In this document: piece after piece, positions 24,555 to 35,675 of the stretch
Position numbering within the stretch: position 1 is the stretch's first letter
Layout of the letters: the number at the start of each line of letters is the position of its first letter
NCBI RefSeq assembly: GCF_900659615.1
Contig: NZ_CAACUY010000003.1
Location: forward strand, 1 to 64,000
Reading direction: 5' to 3'
DNA from: Actinomadura fibrosa
GTDB taxonomy: Bacteria > Actinomycetota > Actinomycetes > Streptosporangiales > Streptosporangiaceae
DNA length: 64,000 nucleotides
Translations under genes and position numbers: made by a program
The notes under the pieces: model-generated
Told to the model about the DNA's origin: nothing
Databases searched by the model: none
What the model saw: the letters and a program-made list of their open reading frames with translations, nothing else

Positions 24555-26081
24555 ATGGAGGAGTACGACTACGTCGTCGTGGGCGGCGGGACCGCCGGCT
24601 CGGTGCTGGCGAACCGGCTGACCGCCGATCCGGGGACCTCGGTCCTCGTCCTGGAGGCCGGCGGCGGGCCCCCGCCGCCGGAGGTGGACGACCCGACCGC
24701 GTGGGTGCGGCTGCTCGGCAGCCCCATCGACTGGGGGTACCGGAGCACCGCGCAGCCGGGCCTGGACGGGCGGCGGACCCGGGAGCCGCGCGGCCGCGGC
24801 CTCGGCGGCAGCAGCAACCTGTACCTGATGATGCACGTCCGCGGGCATCCCGCGGACTTCGACGCCTGGGCCTACCAGGGCGCCGCCGGCTGGTCCTACC
24901 GGGACGTCCTGCCCTACTTCACCAAAATGGAGGCGCAGGAGGACGCCACGGGGCCCGGCACCGGGACGTCCGGGCCGCAGCGGATCACCAACGCCGGGCG
25001 GCACGACCCGAACCCGACGTCGCGGGCCTTCATCGACGCCTGCGTCGAGCTCGGTCACCGCGAGGTCGCCGACTTCAACGCCGGCGACATGTGGGGCGCG
25101 GGGTGGCACCACCTGGACATCGCCGACGGACGGCGGCAGGGCGCCTACGCCTCCTACCTGGAGCCGGCGCTCGGCCGCCCCGGGCTGACGGTCCGCACGG
25201 GCGCGCTCGCGACCCGGCTGCTGCTGGACGGCGCCGTCTGCACCGGCGTCGAGTACGCGGCGGACGGCGAGCTCCGCCGCGTGCGGGCCGCCCGCGAGGT
25301 GATCCTGTGCGGCGGCGCCATCGAGTCGCCCAAGCTTCTGATGCTGTCGGGGATCGGCGACGCCGCGGATGCGCGGGAACTCGGCATCGAGCCGAAGGTG
25401 CACCTGCCCGGCGTCGGCCGCAACTTCCACAACCACGTGCTGACCGGGGTCATGGCGGAGCTCACCGAGCCGGTGCCGCCCCCGCGGCAGAACCTGTCGG
25501 AGAGCGCGCTGTTCACCGGCTCGCGGCCGGGGCTGCCCGCCCCGGACCTCCAGATCGCGTTCGTGCACGCGCCGTTCGACATCATCGTCGGCCGCGACCA
25601 CCCGAACACGGTCAGCGTCCTGCCGGGCGTGGTCCGGCCCGCCTCGCGGGGCCGGGTGCGGCTGGCCGGCGCCGATCCGCTCGCCCACCCGCTGGTCGAC
25701 CCCAACTACCTGGCGGACCGGTCCGACCTGGACCGGCTGGTCCAGGGGGTCGGGCTGGCCCGGGAGATCTTCGCCACCGGGGCGTTCCAGAAGTGGGGCG
25801 CCCGCGAGATCTCGCCGGGCCCGGGCGTCGCGGAGCCCGCCGAACTGGCCGCGTTCGTGCGGGCCACCGCCGACAGCTACCACCACCAGGCGGGCTCCTG
25901 CCGGATGGGCACCGACGACCTGGCGGTCGTCGACCCCGGGCTGGCCGTCCGCGGCGTCGAGCGGCTCCGCGTCGCCGACGCCTCGGTGATGCCGTCCGTG
26001 CCGTCGGGCAACTGCCACGCCGCCGTCGTGATGATCGCCGAACGGCTGGCGGACATCCTCGCGAGGGAGGGACATGAGTGA
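24555..26081 (+). CDS. GMC family FAD-dependent alcohol oxidoreductase
   Basis: 508 residues. Seen in order: FAD Rossmann motif VVVGGGTAGSVLANRL, GMC signature 1 (GRGLGGSSNLYLMMHVRG), signature 2 (GGAIESPKLLMLSGIG), the catalytic His region SYHHQAGSCRMG (about 443) and the C-terminal PSGNCHAAVVMIAERLA, where GN-type geometry supplies the second active-site residue. These enzymes oxidise primary alcohols to aldehydes (choline, glucose, aryl alcohols). No signal peptide. It overlaps the next gene by 8 bases. Confidence 0.92.
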   Translation: MEEYDYVVVGGGTAGSVLANRLTADPGTSVLVLEAGGGPPPPEVDDPTAWVRLLGSPIDWGYRSTAQPGLDGRRTREPRGRGLGGSSNLYLMMHVRGHPADFDAWAYQGAAGWSYRDVLPYFTKMEAQEDATGPGTGTSGPQRITNAGRHDPNPTSRAFIDACVELGHREVADFNAGDMWGAGWHHLDIADGRRQGAYASYLEPALGRPGLTVRTGALATRLLLDGAVCTGVEYAADGELRRVRAAREVILCGGAIESPKLLMLSGIGDAADARELGIEPKVHLPGVGRNFHNHVLTGVMAELTEPVPPPRQNLSESALFTGSRPGLPAPDLQIAFVHAPFDIIVGRDHPNTVSVLPGVVRPASRGRVRLAGADPLAHPLVDPNYLADRSDLDRLVQGVGLAREIFATGAFQKWGAREISPGPGVAEPAELAAFVRATADSYHHQAGSCRMGTDDLAVVDPGLAVRGVERLRVADASVMPSVPSGNCHAAVVMIAERLADILAREGHE

Positions 26082-26676
26082 CGCGCCGCTGAGGTCCGGC
26101 GACCTGGACGGCACCCGCATCGCGGTGCTGATGGAGAGCGACTTCTTCGAGCCCGAGGTGTACTACTACCAGCGGCGCTTCGCCGAGGAGGGCGCGCGGG
26201 TCGACTTCATCACGCGCCTGTGGGGGCGGCCGAGCCTCACCTTCACCGGCCACGAGCACCGGGCGCCGTTCACCGTCAGCCGGGACCTGGACGAGCTCGC
26301 CGGCAACGGCCTGGACGCCTACGGGGCCCTGATCGTCCCGTCCGGCATGGTCTCCGACCGGCTCCGCTACTCCGAGGACGTGACCCGGCGGGCGCCGGCC
26401 ACCGAGCTGCTCGCCCGCGCGCTCGCCCGCCCCTACGTCGTGAAGGGCATCATCTGCCACGGCATGTGGCTGGCGTCCACCATCCCGTCCGCGGTGGCCG
26501 GCCGGAAGGTCACCTGCCACAACAACCTGGTCGGCGACGTGACCAACATGGGCGCCTCCTACGCCGACGAGGACGTCGTCGTCGACGGCGACCTCGTCAC
26601 GGCCCGCACCGGGGAGCACTGCCACCTGTTCGCCCGCACCGTCATCGACGCCCTCAAGCAGCGGAGGTCCCTCTGA
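26074..26676 (+). CDS. DJ-1/PfpI family protein, copy 2
   Basis: 200 residues: IAVLMESDFFEPEVYYYQRRF at the start, ALIVPSGM with the loop, and the nucleophile elbow KGIICHGMWLAS with Cys-His-Gly, followed by TCHNNLVGDVTNMGA and EDVVVDGDLVTAR. This is the PfpI-type size, and the elbow is more canonical than in copy 1 (ECYG). Roles reported for the family are deglycation, glyoxalase III activity and proteolysis. It ends one base into the next start codon (TGATG). Confidence 0.88.
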   Translation: MSDAPLRSGDLDGTRIAVLMESDFFEPEVYYYQRRFAEEGARVDFITRLWGRPSLTFTGHEHRAPFTVSRDLDELAGNGLDAYGALIVPSGMVSDRLRYSEDVTRRAPATELLARALARPYVVKGIICHGMWLASTIPSAVAGRKVTCHNNLVGDVTNMGASYADEDVVVDGDLVTARTGEHCHLFARTVIDALKQRRSL

Positions 26677-27185
26677 TGCGCTGGTCCCATGTCGGCCTGA
26701 CGTGCGCCGACCCGCGCCGCACCGCGGACTTCTACGCCCGCTGGTTCGGGTTCGCGATCGCCCGGGTCGTGCCGTACGACGGCCAAGAGATCATCTTCAT
26801 CCGCAAGGACGGCGCCTACCTGGAGCTGTTCCCGCCCTCGCCGCAGGAGGCGCCGGAGGAGCAGGAGGCGCACTGCGCCGACGGCGACGGGCCGAACGTG
26901 CGCGGGCTGGTCCGCCACATCGCGTTCCAGACCGACGACGTCGACGCGTTCCTCGCGGAGATGGGGGAGGCCGCGGACGTGACGCTCGGGCCGGTGGACT
27001 TCGACGCCTACATCCCGGGCTGGCGGACGGCGTGGCTCCGCGACCCGGACGGCGTGATCGTCGAGGTCAGCCAGGGCTACCGGGACGACGGGGATGTCCC
27101 GGTCGCCTGCGCCGTCCCGCACGCCGCACCGCACGCCGCATCGCATTCCGCGCCGCGTTCCGCATCGGGGGGCGGACATGGCTGA
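26676..27185 (+). CDS. VOC (glyoxalase/bleomycin resistance/dioxygenase) family protein
   Basis: 169 residues. Two beta-alpha-beta-beta-beta modules: WSHVGLTCADPRRTADFYARWFGF with a metal His, YLELFPP with Glu, HIAFQTDDVDAFL with a second His, and WLRDPDGVIVEVSQGY with the final Glu. The four-ligand set fits a metal-dependent lyase or isomerase such as glyoxalase I. The tail after residue ~145 is a His/Ala/Pro-rich stretch (five His) encoded by short repeats, possibly metal-binding or just low-complexity. It overlaps the next gene by 8 bases. Confidence 0.88.
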   Translation: MRWSHVGLTCADPRRTADFYARWFGFAIARVVPYDGQEIIFIRKDGAYLELFPPSPQEAPEEQEAHCADGDGPNVRGLVRHIAFQTDDVDAFLAEMGEAADVTLGPVDFDAYIPGWRTAWLRDPDGVIVEVSQGYRDDGDVPVACAVPHAAPHAASHSAPRSASGGGHG

Positions 27186-29019
27186 GCTGGACGCCTTCGC
27201 CGGGCACCCCCGGTCCGACACGGTCGCGGGCCGGGTCACCGACGGCGGCGGGCTGCGGGACGGGGTGTTCACCATCGCCACCCCGGGCGGCGCGCGCGTC
27301 GAGGTCGAGTTCGGCCCGGGCACCGGCGCGGAGCTGCTGCGCAACCTCGGCGAGCCGTACACCGACGTCACCCCGCACGCCGCCGACCTGATCGTGCCCG
27401 GCCGGTACCTGTTCGCGCACGGCATCCGCTACCCCGGCGCCGGGTTCGAGGCCAAGCGCCTGCTCCTCGTCGGCCGGGGGCCGGGGGAGTACCGGTTCGA
27501 GGAGCCGGGCTGGTGGCTGGACCAGCTCGGCGGCCTCGCGCGCTTCTACCGGCACGCGCAGTTCGGGGACGGGCCCGTCGACTTCGCCGACTACCGCACC
27601 GTGCTGCGCCTGGACGGGCGCAAGACCGGCGGCCACGTGCAGGAGACCGACACCATCTCCCGGCTCGTCTACGGGATGGCGACGGCGTTCCTGCTGACCG
27701 GCGAGGAGGAGTACCTCGACGTCGCCGAGAAGGGGACCGGCTACCTGCGCGACCACATGCGCTTCGTCGACGTCGACGAGGACATCACCTACTGGTACCA
27801 CGGCATCGAGGTCGACCGGGACAAGGAGCGCAAGCTCTACACCTCGGAGTTCAGCGACGACTTCGACGCGATCCCGCTGTACGAGCAGATCTACGCGCTG
27901 GCCGGGCCGGTCCAGCTCTACCGGCTGACCGCGGACCGGCGGATCCGGCGGGACATCGACGCGACGCTGCGGCTCATCGACACGTTCTTCGCCGACCGGT
28001 CGCGCGGCGGGTACTTCGCGCACATCGACCCGATCCTGCTGAGCCCGCACCATCCGTCGCTGGGCTCGAAGCGGGCGCGCAAGAACTGGAACTCCGTCGG
28101 CGACCACGCGCCCGCCTACCTCGTCAACCTCTACCTGGCGACCGGCGGCGCGCGGTACGCCCGGATGCTGGAGGACACGGCCGACACCATCGTGGAGCGG
28201 TTCCCCGACCCGGCGGGCAGCCCGTTCGTCCGGGAGCGGTTCCACGAGGACTGGACGCCCGACACCGGCCAGGCCTGGCAGCGCGACCGCGCCGTCGTCG
28301 GCCACAACCTGAAGATCGCCTGGAACCTGCTGCGGATCCACCGGCTCGCGCCGAAGCCCGAGTACGCCCGGCTCGCCGTCCGGATCGGCGAGACGATGCC
28401 GGCCGTCGGCAGCGACCGGCTCCGCGGCGGCTGGTACGACGTGGTGGAGCGGGTGGCGCGGGACGGGGAGCCCTTCCACCGGTTCGCCTGGCACGACCGC
28501 AAGGCGTGGTGGCAGCAGGAGCAGGCCGTCCTCGCCTACCTCGTCCTGCACGCCGAGACCGGCCGGGAGGAGTTCCGGGAGGAGGCCCGCGCCGCCGCGG
28601 CGTTCTACAACGCGTTCTTCCTCGACCACGACGAGGGCGCGGTCTACTTCAACGTCCTCGCCGACGGGATGCCGTACCTGCTCGGCGACGAGCGGCTCAA
28701 GGGCAGCCACGCGATGAGCTTCTACCACACGGCCGAGCTGTGCTACCTGGCCGCCGTCTACGGCAACCTGCTGATCGAGCGGCGCCCGATGACGTTCTGG
28801 TTCGCGCCCGACCCGGCGGGCCTGCCCGACGGGCTCCTGCGGGTCGCGCCCGACCTGATGCCGCCCGGCGCGGTGCGGATCGACGGCGTCGAGGTCGACG
28901 GGTCCGCCTACGACGCCTACGACGCCGGCGCCCTCACCGTCCGCCTCCCGCGGTCGGCCGGGCGGCTCCGCGTCCGGGTGCGGCTCGCGCCCGCCGCCGG
29001 GGACGGAGCGGGCCGGTGA
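27178..29019 (+). CDS. AGE-family (N-acylglucosamine 2-epimerase-like) sugar isomerase
   Basis: 613 residues, longer than the usual ~400. The middle is an (alpha/alpha)6 barrel with repeating helices: TDTISRLVYGMATAFLLTG, LYEQIYALAGPVQLYRLTA, RAVVGHNLKIAWNLLRIHR (the conserved HN motif), AWWQQEQAVLAYL and GSHAMSFYHTAELCYLA with a likely catalytic His. An N-terminal extension of about 100 residues and a C-terminal beta-rich piece (~530-610) are extra. Relatives epimerise or isomerise free sugars; substrate unknown. Given the GlgX and GlgM genes downstream it may act on glucose or malto-sugars (inference). Its last bases overlap the STAS start. Confidence 0.82.
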   Translation: MAELDAFAGHPRSDTVAGRVTDGGGLRDGVFTIATPGGARVEVEFGPGTGAELLRNLGEPYTDVTPHAADLIVPGRYLFAHGIRYPGAGFEAKRLLLVGRGPGEYRFEEPGWWLDQLGGLARFYRHAQFGDGPVDFADYRTVLRLDGRKTGGHVQETDTISRLVYGMATAFLLTGEEEYLDVAEKGTGYLRDHMRFVDVDEDITYWYHGIEVDRDKERKLYTSEFSDDFDAIPLYEQIYALAGPVQLYRLTADRRIRRDIDATLRLIDTFFADRSRGGYFAHIDPILLSPHHPSLGSKRARKNWNSVGDHAPAYLVNLYLATGGARYARMLEDTADTIVERFPDPAGSPFVRERFHEDWTPDTGQAWQRDRAVVGHNLKIAWNLLRIHRLAPKPEYARLAVRIGETMPAVGSDRLRGGWYDVVERVARDGEPFHRFAWHDRKAWWQQEQAVLAYLVLHAETGREEFREEARAAAAFYNAFFLDHDEGAVYFNVLADGMPYLLGDERLKGSHAMSFYHTAELCYLAAVYGNLLIERRPMTFWFAPDPAGLPDGLLRVAPDLMPPGAVRIDGVEVDGSAYDAYDAGALTVRLPRSAGRLRVRVRLAPAAGDGAGR

Positions 29020-29377
29020 GCGCCCGGGTCAGCCCCCGGGAGGAGGCCGGCGCGCTGGTCCTCGCGGTCGCCGGCGAGCTCGACGCGAACTCCGCGCCGG
29101 AGCTGCTGGCGGAGATCCTGCCGCAGATCACCGCGGAGCGGCCGACGCGGCTCGACCTCGCGCGGGTCGGGTTCGTGTCCAGCGCCGGACTGCGGGCCCT
29201 GCTGCTCGCCTACCGGCGGGCCAGGCTGCTCGGCGCGCGGATCACGCTGACCGGCATCCAGCCGGACGTGGAGTTCGTGATGGCGGCGACCGGCTTCCTC
29301 GACCTGTTCGACATCGAGGAGCGGCCGCCGGCGCCGCAGCGGCCGGCGGCGCCGCCGCCGCGCGAGGGCGGGCGGCC

Positions 29378-29381
<4 letters not shown>
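29016..29381 (+). CDS. STAS-domain anti-sigma factor antagonist (RsbV-like), free form
   Basis: 121 residues from a GTG overlapping the previous stop. The STAS signature is LVLAVAGELDANSAPELLAEI, then RLDLARVGFVSSAGLRALLL, where the first Ser of SSAG is the usual phosphorylation site. A Pro/Arg-rich tail (RPPAPQRPAAPPP) follows the fold. In partner switching this protein binds the RsbW-like kinase when unphosphorylated. It overlaps glgX by 4 bases. Confidence 0.9.
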
Positions 29382-31827
<2,446 letters not shown>

Positions 31828-31831
<4 letters not shown>

Positions 31832-32274
31832 GGAGCCGCGTCCGTCCCGCGCGCGAGATCCGGATCCCCGCGTCCCTGACGTGCCTGGAGCGGGTGGCGG
31901 AGTTCGTGCTGTCGCTGGGCCGCGACGAGGACCTGCCGTCCGACAGCGTCTACCGGCTGCGGCTGGCCACCGACGAGATCGTCACCAACATCATCATGCA
32001 CGGCTACCGGGAGCGCGGCGGCGACATCGAGCTGCGCGCCTGCGCGGACCGCGCCGTGATCGGGGTGCGCGTCGAGGACCAGGCGCCCCCGTTCGACCCC
32101 GGCGAGCGCCTCGCGGCGGCCGTGCCGCCCGACCTCCCGCTCGCGGACCGCGAGATCGGCGGGCTGGGCCTGCTGCTCGCCGCCCGCTCCCTCGACGACC
32201 TGCGCTACGAGTTCGTCGACGGGCGCAACCGCAACACCCTGCTGATCCGCCGCTCACGACCGAAGGCGTGGTGA
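31828..32274 (+). CDS. RsbW-like anti-sigma/serine kinase (HATPase_c_2)
   Basis: 148 residues. A GHKL ATPase domain: N-box LATDEIVTNIIMHGY with Glu and Asn, G1-type VEDQAPPFDPG, and G2-type REIGGLGLLLAARSLDDLRYE. In partner switching this kind of protein phosphorylates STAS antagonists and, when free, holds a sigma factor. It directly follows two STAS domains (ATGA overlap) and precedes a PP2C phosphatase, giving a complete switch cassette. No sigma factor is encoded in the cluster, so its output is unknown. Confidence 0.9.
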
Positions 32275-32276
32275 GG

Positions 32277-33515
32277 ATGTCCTACCGAGTCGCCGTGATC
32301 GAGACCGAGCCGGGCGAGACGCCCCCGGAGCTGCTCGCCGCCCTGCACGAGATCAACGCGGACGTGGAGATCGTGGCCGGCGGCGCCGGCCCGCCTCTCG
32401 GGCCGCCCGCCGCCCCGCCGGACTTCCTCCTCGTCCCGGCGGCGGCGCCCGAGCGCCTGCTGCGGGAGCTGAACCCGGGCTCCGGCGACGGCGCGGGGCC
32501 CGCCACCGTGGTCTACGCCGACTCCGGCTTCGAGGCCCTCGACCGGCACGTCCTGCTCGGCCGGGACTACGTCGTCCCGCCGTTCCGGCCGTGGCTGCTG
32601 CGCGCCCGCTTCCAGACCTGCCTCCAGCGGGCCCGGCTCAACCAGAGCCTGGACGAGTCGCAGGCGCGGCTGCGGCTGCACGCCTACGACCGGGAGCTCC
32701 AGATCGGCCGCGAGATCCAGAGCGGCTTCCTGCCGGACCGGATCCCGCAGCCGGACGGCTGGGAGATCGACGTGCGGTTCCACCCGGCCCGCATGGTGGC
32801 CGGCGACTTCTACGACGCGTTCGAGCTGGTCAACGGCCGGCGCATCGCCATCGTCGTCGCCGACGTGTGCGACAAGGGCGTCGGCGCGGCCCTGTTCATG
32901 GCGCTGATCCGCAGCCTGCTGCGGCACACCGCCGAGCACAGCGGGCTGCAGAGCCTCATCCTCGGCGACGAGGAGCAGGCCGCGGAGCTGACGGTCGTCG
33001 GCGCGACCCCGCTGATCAACGCGGTGCGCGGCACCAACGGGTACCTCACCCGCAACCACCTGAGCCAGGGCTACTTCGCGACGCTGTTCTTCGGCGTCCT
33101 GGACCCCGGGACGGGCACGCTCGTCTACATCAACGGCGGCCACAACCCCCCGGTCATCTTCGGCGCCGGCGCGGCCGAACCGGTCACCCTGGAGCTGACC
33201 GGGCCCGCGGTGGGCGTGGTGCCCGACTGCGGGTACGCGGTCGGGCACGCCGAGATCGGGCCCGGCCAGACGCTGCTCATCTACACCGACGGGGTGACCG
33301 AGGCGCGCAGCGCCGGGCACGAGTTCTTCGGCGAGGAGCGCCTCATGGAGGTGGTCCGCGGCAGCAGCGGGTCCGGCGCCGAGCTGCTGGACGGCCTGGA
33401 GCGGAGCCTGCGCGTCCACGTGGGCGAGGCCGAGCAGTTCGACGACATCACCATGGTCGCCGTGCACCGGCCGGAGGAGCCCGGCGGGACCGGGCTCGCC
33501 GGGGAGGCGGCCTGA
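32277..33515 (+). CDS. SpoIIE/RsbU-type PP2C phosphatase with N-terminal pseudo-receiver
   Basis: 412 residues. The first ~115 residues look like a degenerate receiver or flavodoxin-like module without the phosphoacceptor Asp. A coiled-coil helix follows (LNQSLDESQARLRLHAYDRE). The PPM catalytic domain (165-400) has metal-binding VAGDFYDAFE, ADVCDKGVGAALFMALIR, GGHNPPVIFG, YTDGVTEAR and the last Asp pair in QFDDITMVAVH. An insert of ~35 residues lies between the second and third motifs. The expected job is to dephosphorylate the STAS antagonists in response to a signal at the N-terminal module. It starts 3 bases after the kinase gene and overlaps the next gene by one base. Confidence 0.9.
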   Translation: MSYRVAVIETEPGETPPELLAALHEINADVEIVAGGAGPPLGPPAAPPDFLLVPAAAPERLLRELNPGSGDGAGPATVVYADSGFEALDRHVLLGRDYVVPPFRPWLLRARFQTCLQRARLNQSLDESQARLRLHAYDRELQIGREIQSGFLPDRIPQPDGWEIDVRFHPARMVAGDFYDAFELVNGRRIAIVVADVCDKGVGAALFMALIRSLLRHTAEHSGLQSLILGDEEQAAELTVVGATPLINAVRGTNGYLTRNHLSQGYFATLFFGVLDPGTGTLVYINGGHNPPVIFGAGAAEPVTLELTGPAVGVVPDCGYAVGHAEIGPGQTLLIYTDGVTEARSAGHEFFGEERLMEVVRGSSGSGAELLDGLERSLRVHVGEAEQFDDITMVAVHRPEEPGGTGLAGEAA

Positions 33516-34321
33516 TGGGCACCGTCGTCGCCGTGCACTCCTACCGGGGCGGCACGGGCAAGTCGAGCACCGCCGCCTCCCTCGCGCTGCTGGCCGCGGC
33601 CGGCGGCCGGCGCGCCGCGCTCGTCGACACCGACCTCCAGGCGCCGTGCGCGCACGCCCTCTTCGGCATGGACGAGTCCGCGGCGCACCGGTCCCTGACC
33701 GACTACCTCGTGGGGCGCTGCGAGATCGAGGACGCCGCCGCGCCCGTCGCGGGGTCGGCGCCCGGCGCGCTGTACCTGGTGCCCGCCCGCGGCGGGCCGG
33801 ACGAGAACAACGAGCTCATGACGCACGGCTACGACGTCGGCCTGCTCCGGGAGGGCTTCGACCGGCTCATGGACCGGCTCCGCCTCGACCTGCTCGTCCT
33901 CGACACCCGGACCGGGATGAGCAACGAGACCATCAGCGCGCTGGCGGGCGCCGACCTGGCCCTCGCCATCACCCGCGCCGACTACATGGACTGCGGCGTG
34001 CGGGACGCCGTGGCGCTCGCGAGCCGGTTCGCGCGGTCGCGGCGGGCGGTCGCGGTGAACATGCTGCCCGCGGGCACGCCCCCGGGGCCCGTCCGGCGGG
34101 AGGCCGAGGCGGCCTTCGGAGCACCGGTCGTCTCCGTCATCCCGTACTGCCCCGACATCGCCGCCCTGGGCGGCGGCGGCCTGCTGGTCCGGGAGGACCC
34201 CGGCCACCGGTCCACCGCCGGCTACCGGCGGATCGCCGAGGCCGTCGGCACCGGAGGCATCACCGAGGCTGCCGGCACTGGAGGCATCGCCGAGCCCGCC
34301 GGTACCGGAGGCGGGCGATGA
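33515..34321 (+). CDS. MinD/ParA-like P-loop ATPase with Arg in place of the signature Lys
   Basis: 268 residues. The N-terminus VVAVHSYRGGTGKSSTAASLA is a deviant Walker A whose first Lys is replaced by Arg. ALVDTDLQAPCAHALFGM is the switch I region and LLVLDTRTGMSNETI the Walker B region. ParA/MinD ATPases dimerise on ATP and position or regulate partners; CpsD-like and FleN-like relatives tune enzymes or regulators. The C-terminal tail is a 9-residue repeat (GTGGITEAA, GTGGIAEPA, GTGG) from a 27-base DNA repeat. There is no ParB or membrane-targeting helix. It overlaps both neighbours by 1-4 bases, so it belongs to this operon and is not a plasmid partition gene. Confidence 0.87.
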   Translation: MGTVVAVHSYRGGTGKSSTAASLALLAAAGGRRAALVDTDLQAPCAHALFGMDESAAHRSLTDYLVGRCEIEDAAAPVAGSAPGALYLVPARGGPDENNELMTHGYDVGLLREGFDRLMDRLRLDLLVLDTRTGMSNETISALAGADLALAITRADYMDCGVRDAVALASRFARSRRAVAVNMLPAGTPPGPVRREAEAAFGAPVVSVIPYCPDIAALGGGGLLVREDPGHRSTAGYRRIAEAVGTGGITEAAGTGGIAEPAGTGGGR

Positions 34322-35670
34322 GGCCGGCGGCGTGGGCCCTGGACGCGCCGGGCCCCGGGGAGGACGTCAGCGTGATCGCGCTCGTCGGCGGCGACGGGGT
34401 CCGCGCCCGGCCGCTGTCCCTCAGCTCGGGCGACTACCAGCGGAGCAAGGCCGCGATCGCCCTCACCGGCAGGACGGTCATCGAGTGGGTGGTGCGCAGC
34501 CTGCGCGCGCAGCGGGTCTCGCGCTTCTACATCGTCGCCAAGGGGAGGGAGAACCGGCTCCAGACCAAGGCACTGCTCGGCCACGGCGACGGGGACGGCG
34601 TCCAGATCCGCTACTCCCGCGCCCGCTTCGACCTCCGCAACACCGGTTCGGGCGAGGCGACGCTGCGGGCGCTGGACCACTGGGACCTGACCGGGCTCGC
34701 CCTGGTCGTCCCCACCGACTCGGTGTTCGACCTCGACCTCGCCGGGATGGTGCGCGCCCACCGCGCCGCCGACGCAGTGGTGACGGTCGCCTCCGTGCGG
34801 CGCACCCCCGCCGAGGCCGCCGGCAAGTACGGCGTCCTGGCCGCCCGGCCGGACGGCCGCGTGACCCGGTTCGTCGAGAAGCCGTCCCGCGAGGACGCCG
34901 AGTTCCTGGCGGCCGGCGGCACGGTGCACACCAACGCCGGCATCTACCTGGTCGACTGCGACCGGCTGCGGCTGCTGGCCGCCTCCCGGGACCTGGCCGA
35001 CCTCGCCGCCCGGCGGCTGGACTGGGGCGGGGACTTGCTGCCCTGGCTGGTGCGCCGCGGCGAGCCCGTCCTCGCCCACGCGATCGGCGGGTTCGGGGAC
35101 CTCGGCAACCCGCGCGACTACCTGCGGACCGTCCGCGACGTCCTCGCCGGACGGTACCCGCTGTTCAGCGAGGAGCACCCGGACATGGTCCAGGTCGCGC
35201 CGGGCGTGCGCGTGCACGAGTCCAGCCTGCACGCCAAGAGCCGCGCCACCGGCCGGACCCTCGCCGCGTCCATCGCCGCGGGCGACATCCGGATCGGCCC
35301 GAACGTGCGGATCGGCCGGGACGCCGAGATCGGCCCCGGGGCCAGCCTCGCGGACTGCGACGTCGGCGACGGCGTGGACATCGGCGGCGGCGCCGTCATC
35401 CGGGGGGTGGCCTGCGGCGACTCCAGCATGGTCGGCCCCGGCGCGCGGCTGTCGGACACCTACCTCGGCTCGATGGTCGACATCCGGTCCGACCGGCGCC
35501 GCCCCGTCGTCCTGGAGGACTTCTGCGCCCTCGGCGACGAGGTCCGGGTCGGGCCGGGCGTGCGGCTGCGCGGCGTGCTCGTCTACCCGCGGATGGAGGT
35601 CCGCGACACCTTCGCGATCCCGCCCGGGGGGCGCCTCACCGGCGTCCGCGACCTGGTGCGCAGGGGGTGA
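34318..35670 (+). CDS. Sugar-phosphate nucleotidyltransferase-like protein with left-handed beta-helix tail
   Basis: 450 residues. The GT-A-type half (1-~260) begins VIALVGGDGVRARPLSLSSG, a divergent form of the GxGxRxxPLT nucleotide loop, and has LVVPTDSVFDLDL for the metal Asp, KYGVLAARPDGRVTRFVEKP and HTNAGIYLVD. The second half carries hexapeptide repeats of a left-handed beta helix (IRIGPNVRIGRDAEIGPGASLADCDVG spans two turns or more). The architecture matches GlgC, GDP-mannose or dTDP-glucose pyrophosphorylases. Next to glgM, ADP-glucose production is the obvious guess, but the altered loop makes activity uncertain. Confidence 0.87.
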   Translation: MRPAAWALDAPGPGEDVSVIALVGGDGVRARPLSLSSGDYQRSKAAIALTGRTVIEWVVRSLRAQRVSRFYIVAKGRENRLQTKALLGHGDGDGVQIRYSRARFDLRNTGSGEATLRALDHWDLTGLALVVPTDSVFDLDLAGMVRAHRAADAVVTVASVRRTPAEAAGKYGVLAARPDGRVTRFVEKPSREDAEFLAAGGTVHTNAGIYLVDCDRLRLLAASRDLADLAARRLDWGGDLLPWLVRRGEPVLAHAIGGFGDLGNPRDYLRTVRDVLAGRYPLFSEEHPDMVQVAPGVRVHESSLHAKSRATGRTLAASIAAGDIRIGPNVRIGRDAEIGPGASLADCDVGDGVDIGGGAVIRGVACGDSSMVGPGARLSDTYLGSMVDIRSDRRRPVVLEDFCALGDEVRVGPGVRLRGVLVYPRMEVRDTFAIPPGGRLTGVRDLVRRG

Positions 35671-35675
35671 CGGCC

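Noticed and set aside
33515-34321. ParA of a plasmid or chromosome partition locus
   Set aside because: No ParB gene or parS-like repeats are nearby; the gene is embedded in a metabolic/signalling operon and its Walker A signature Lys is replaced.
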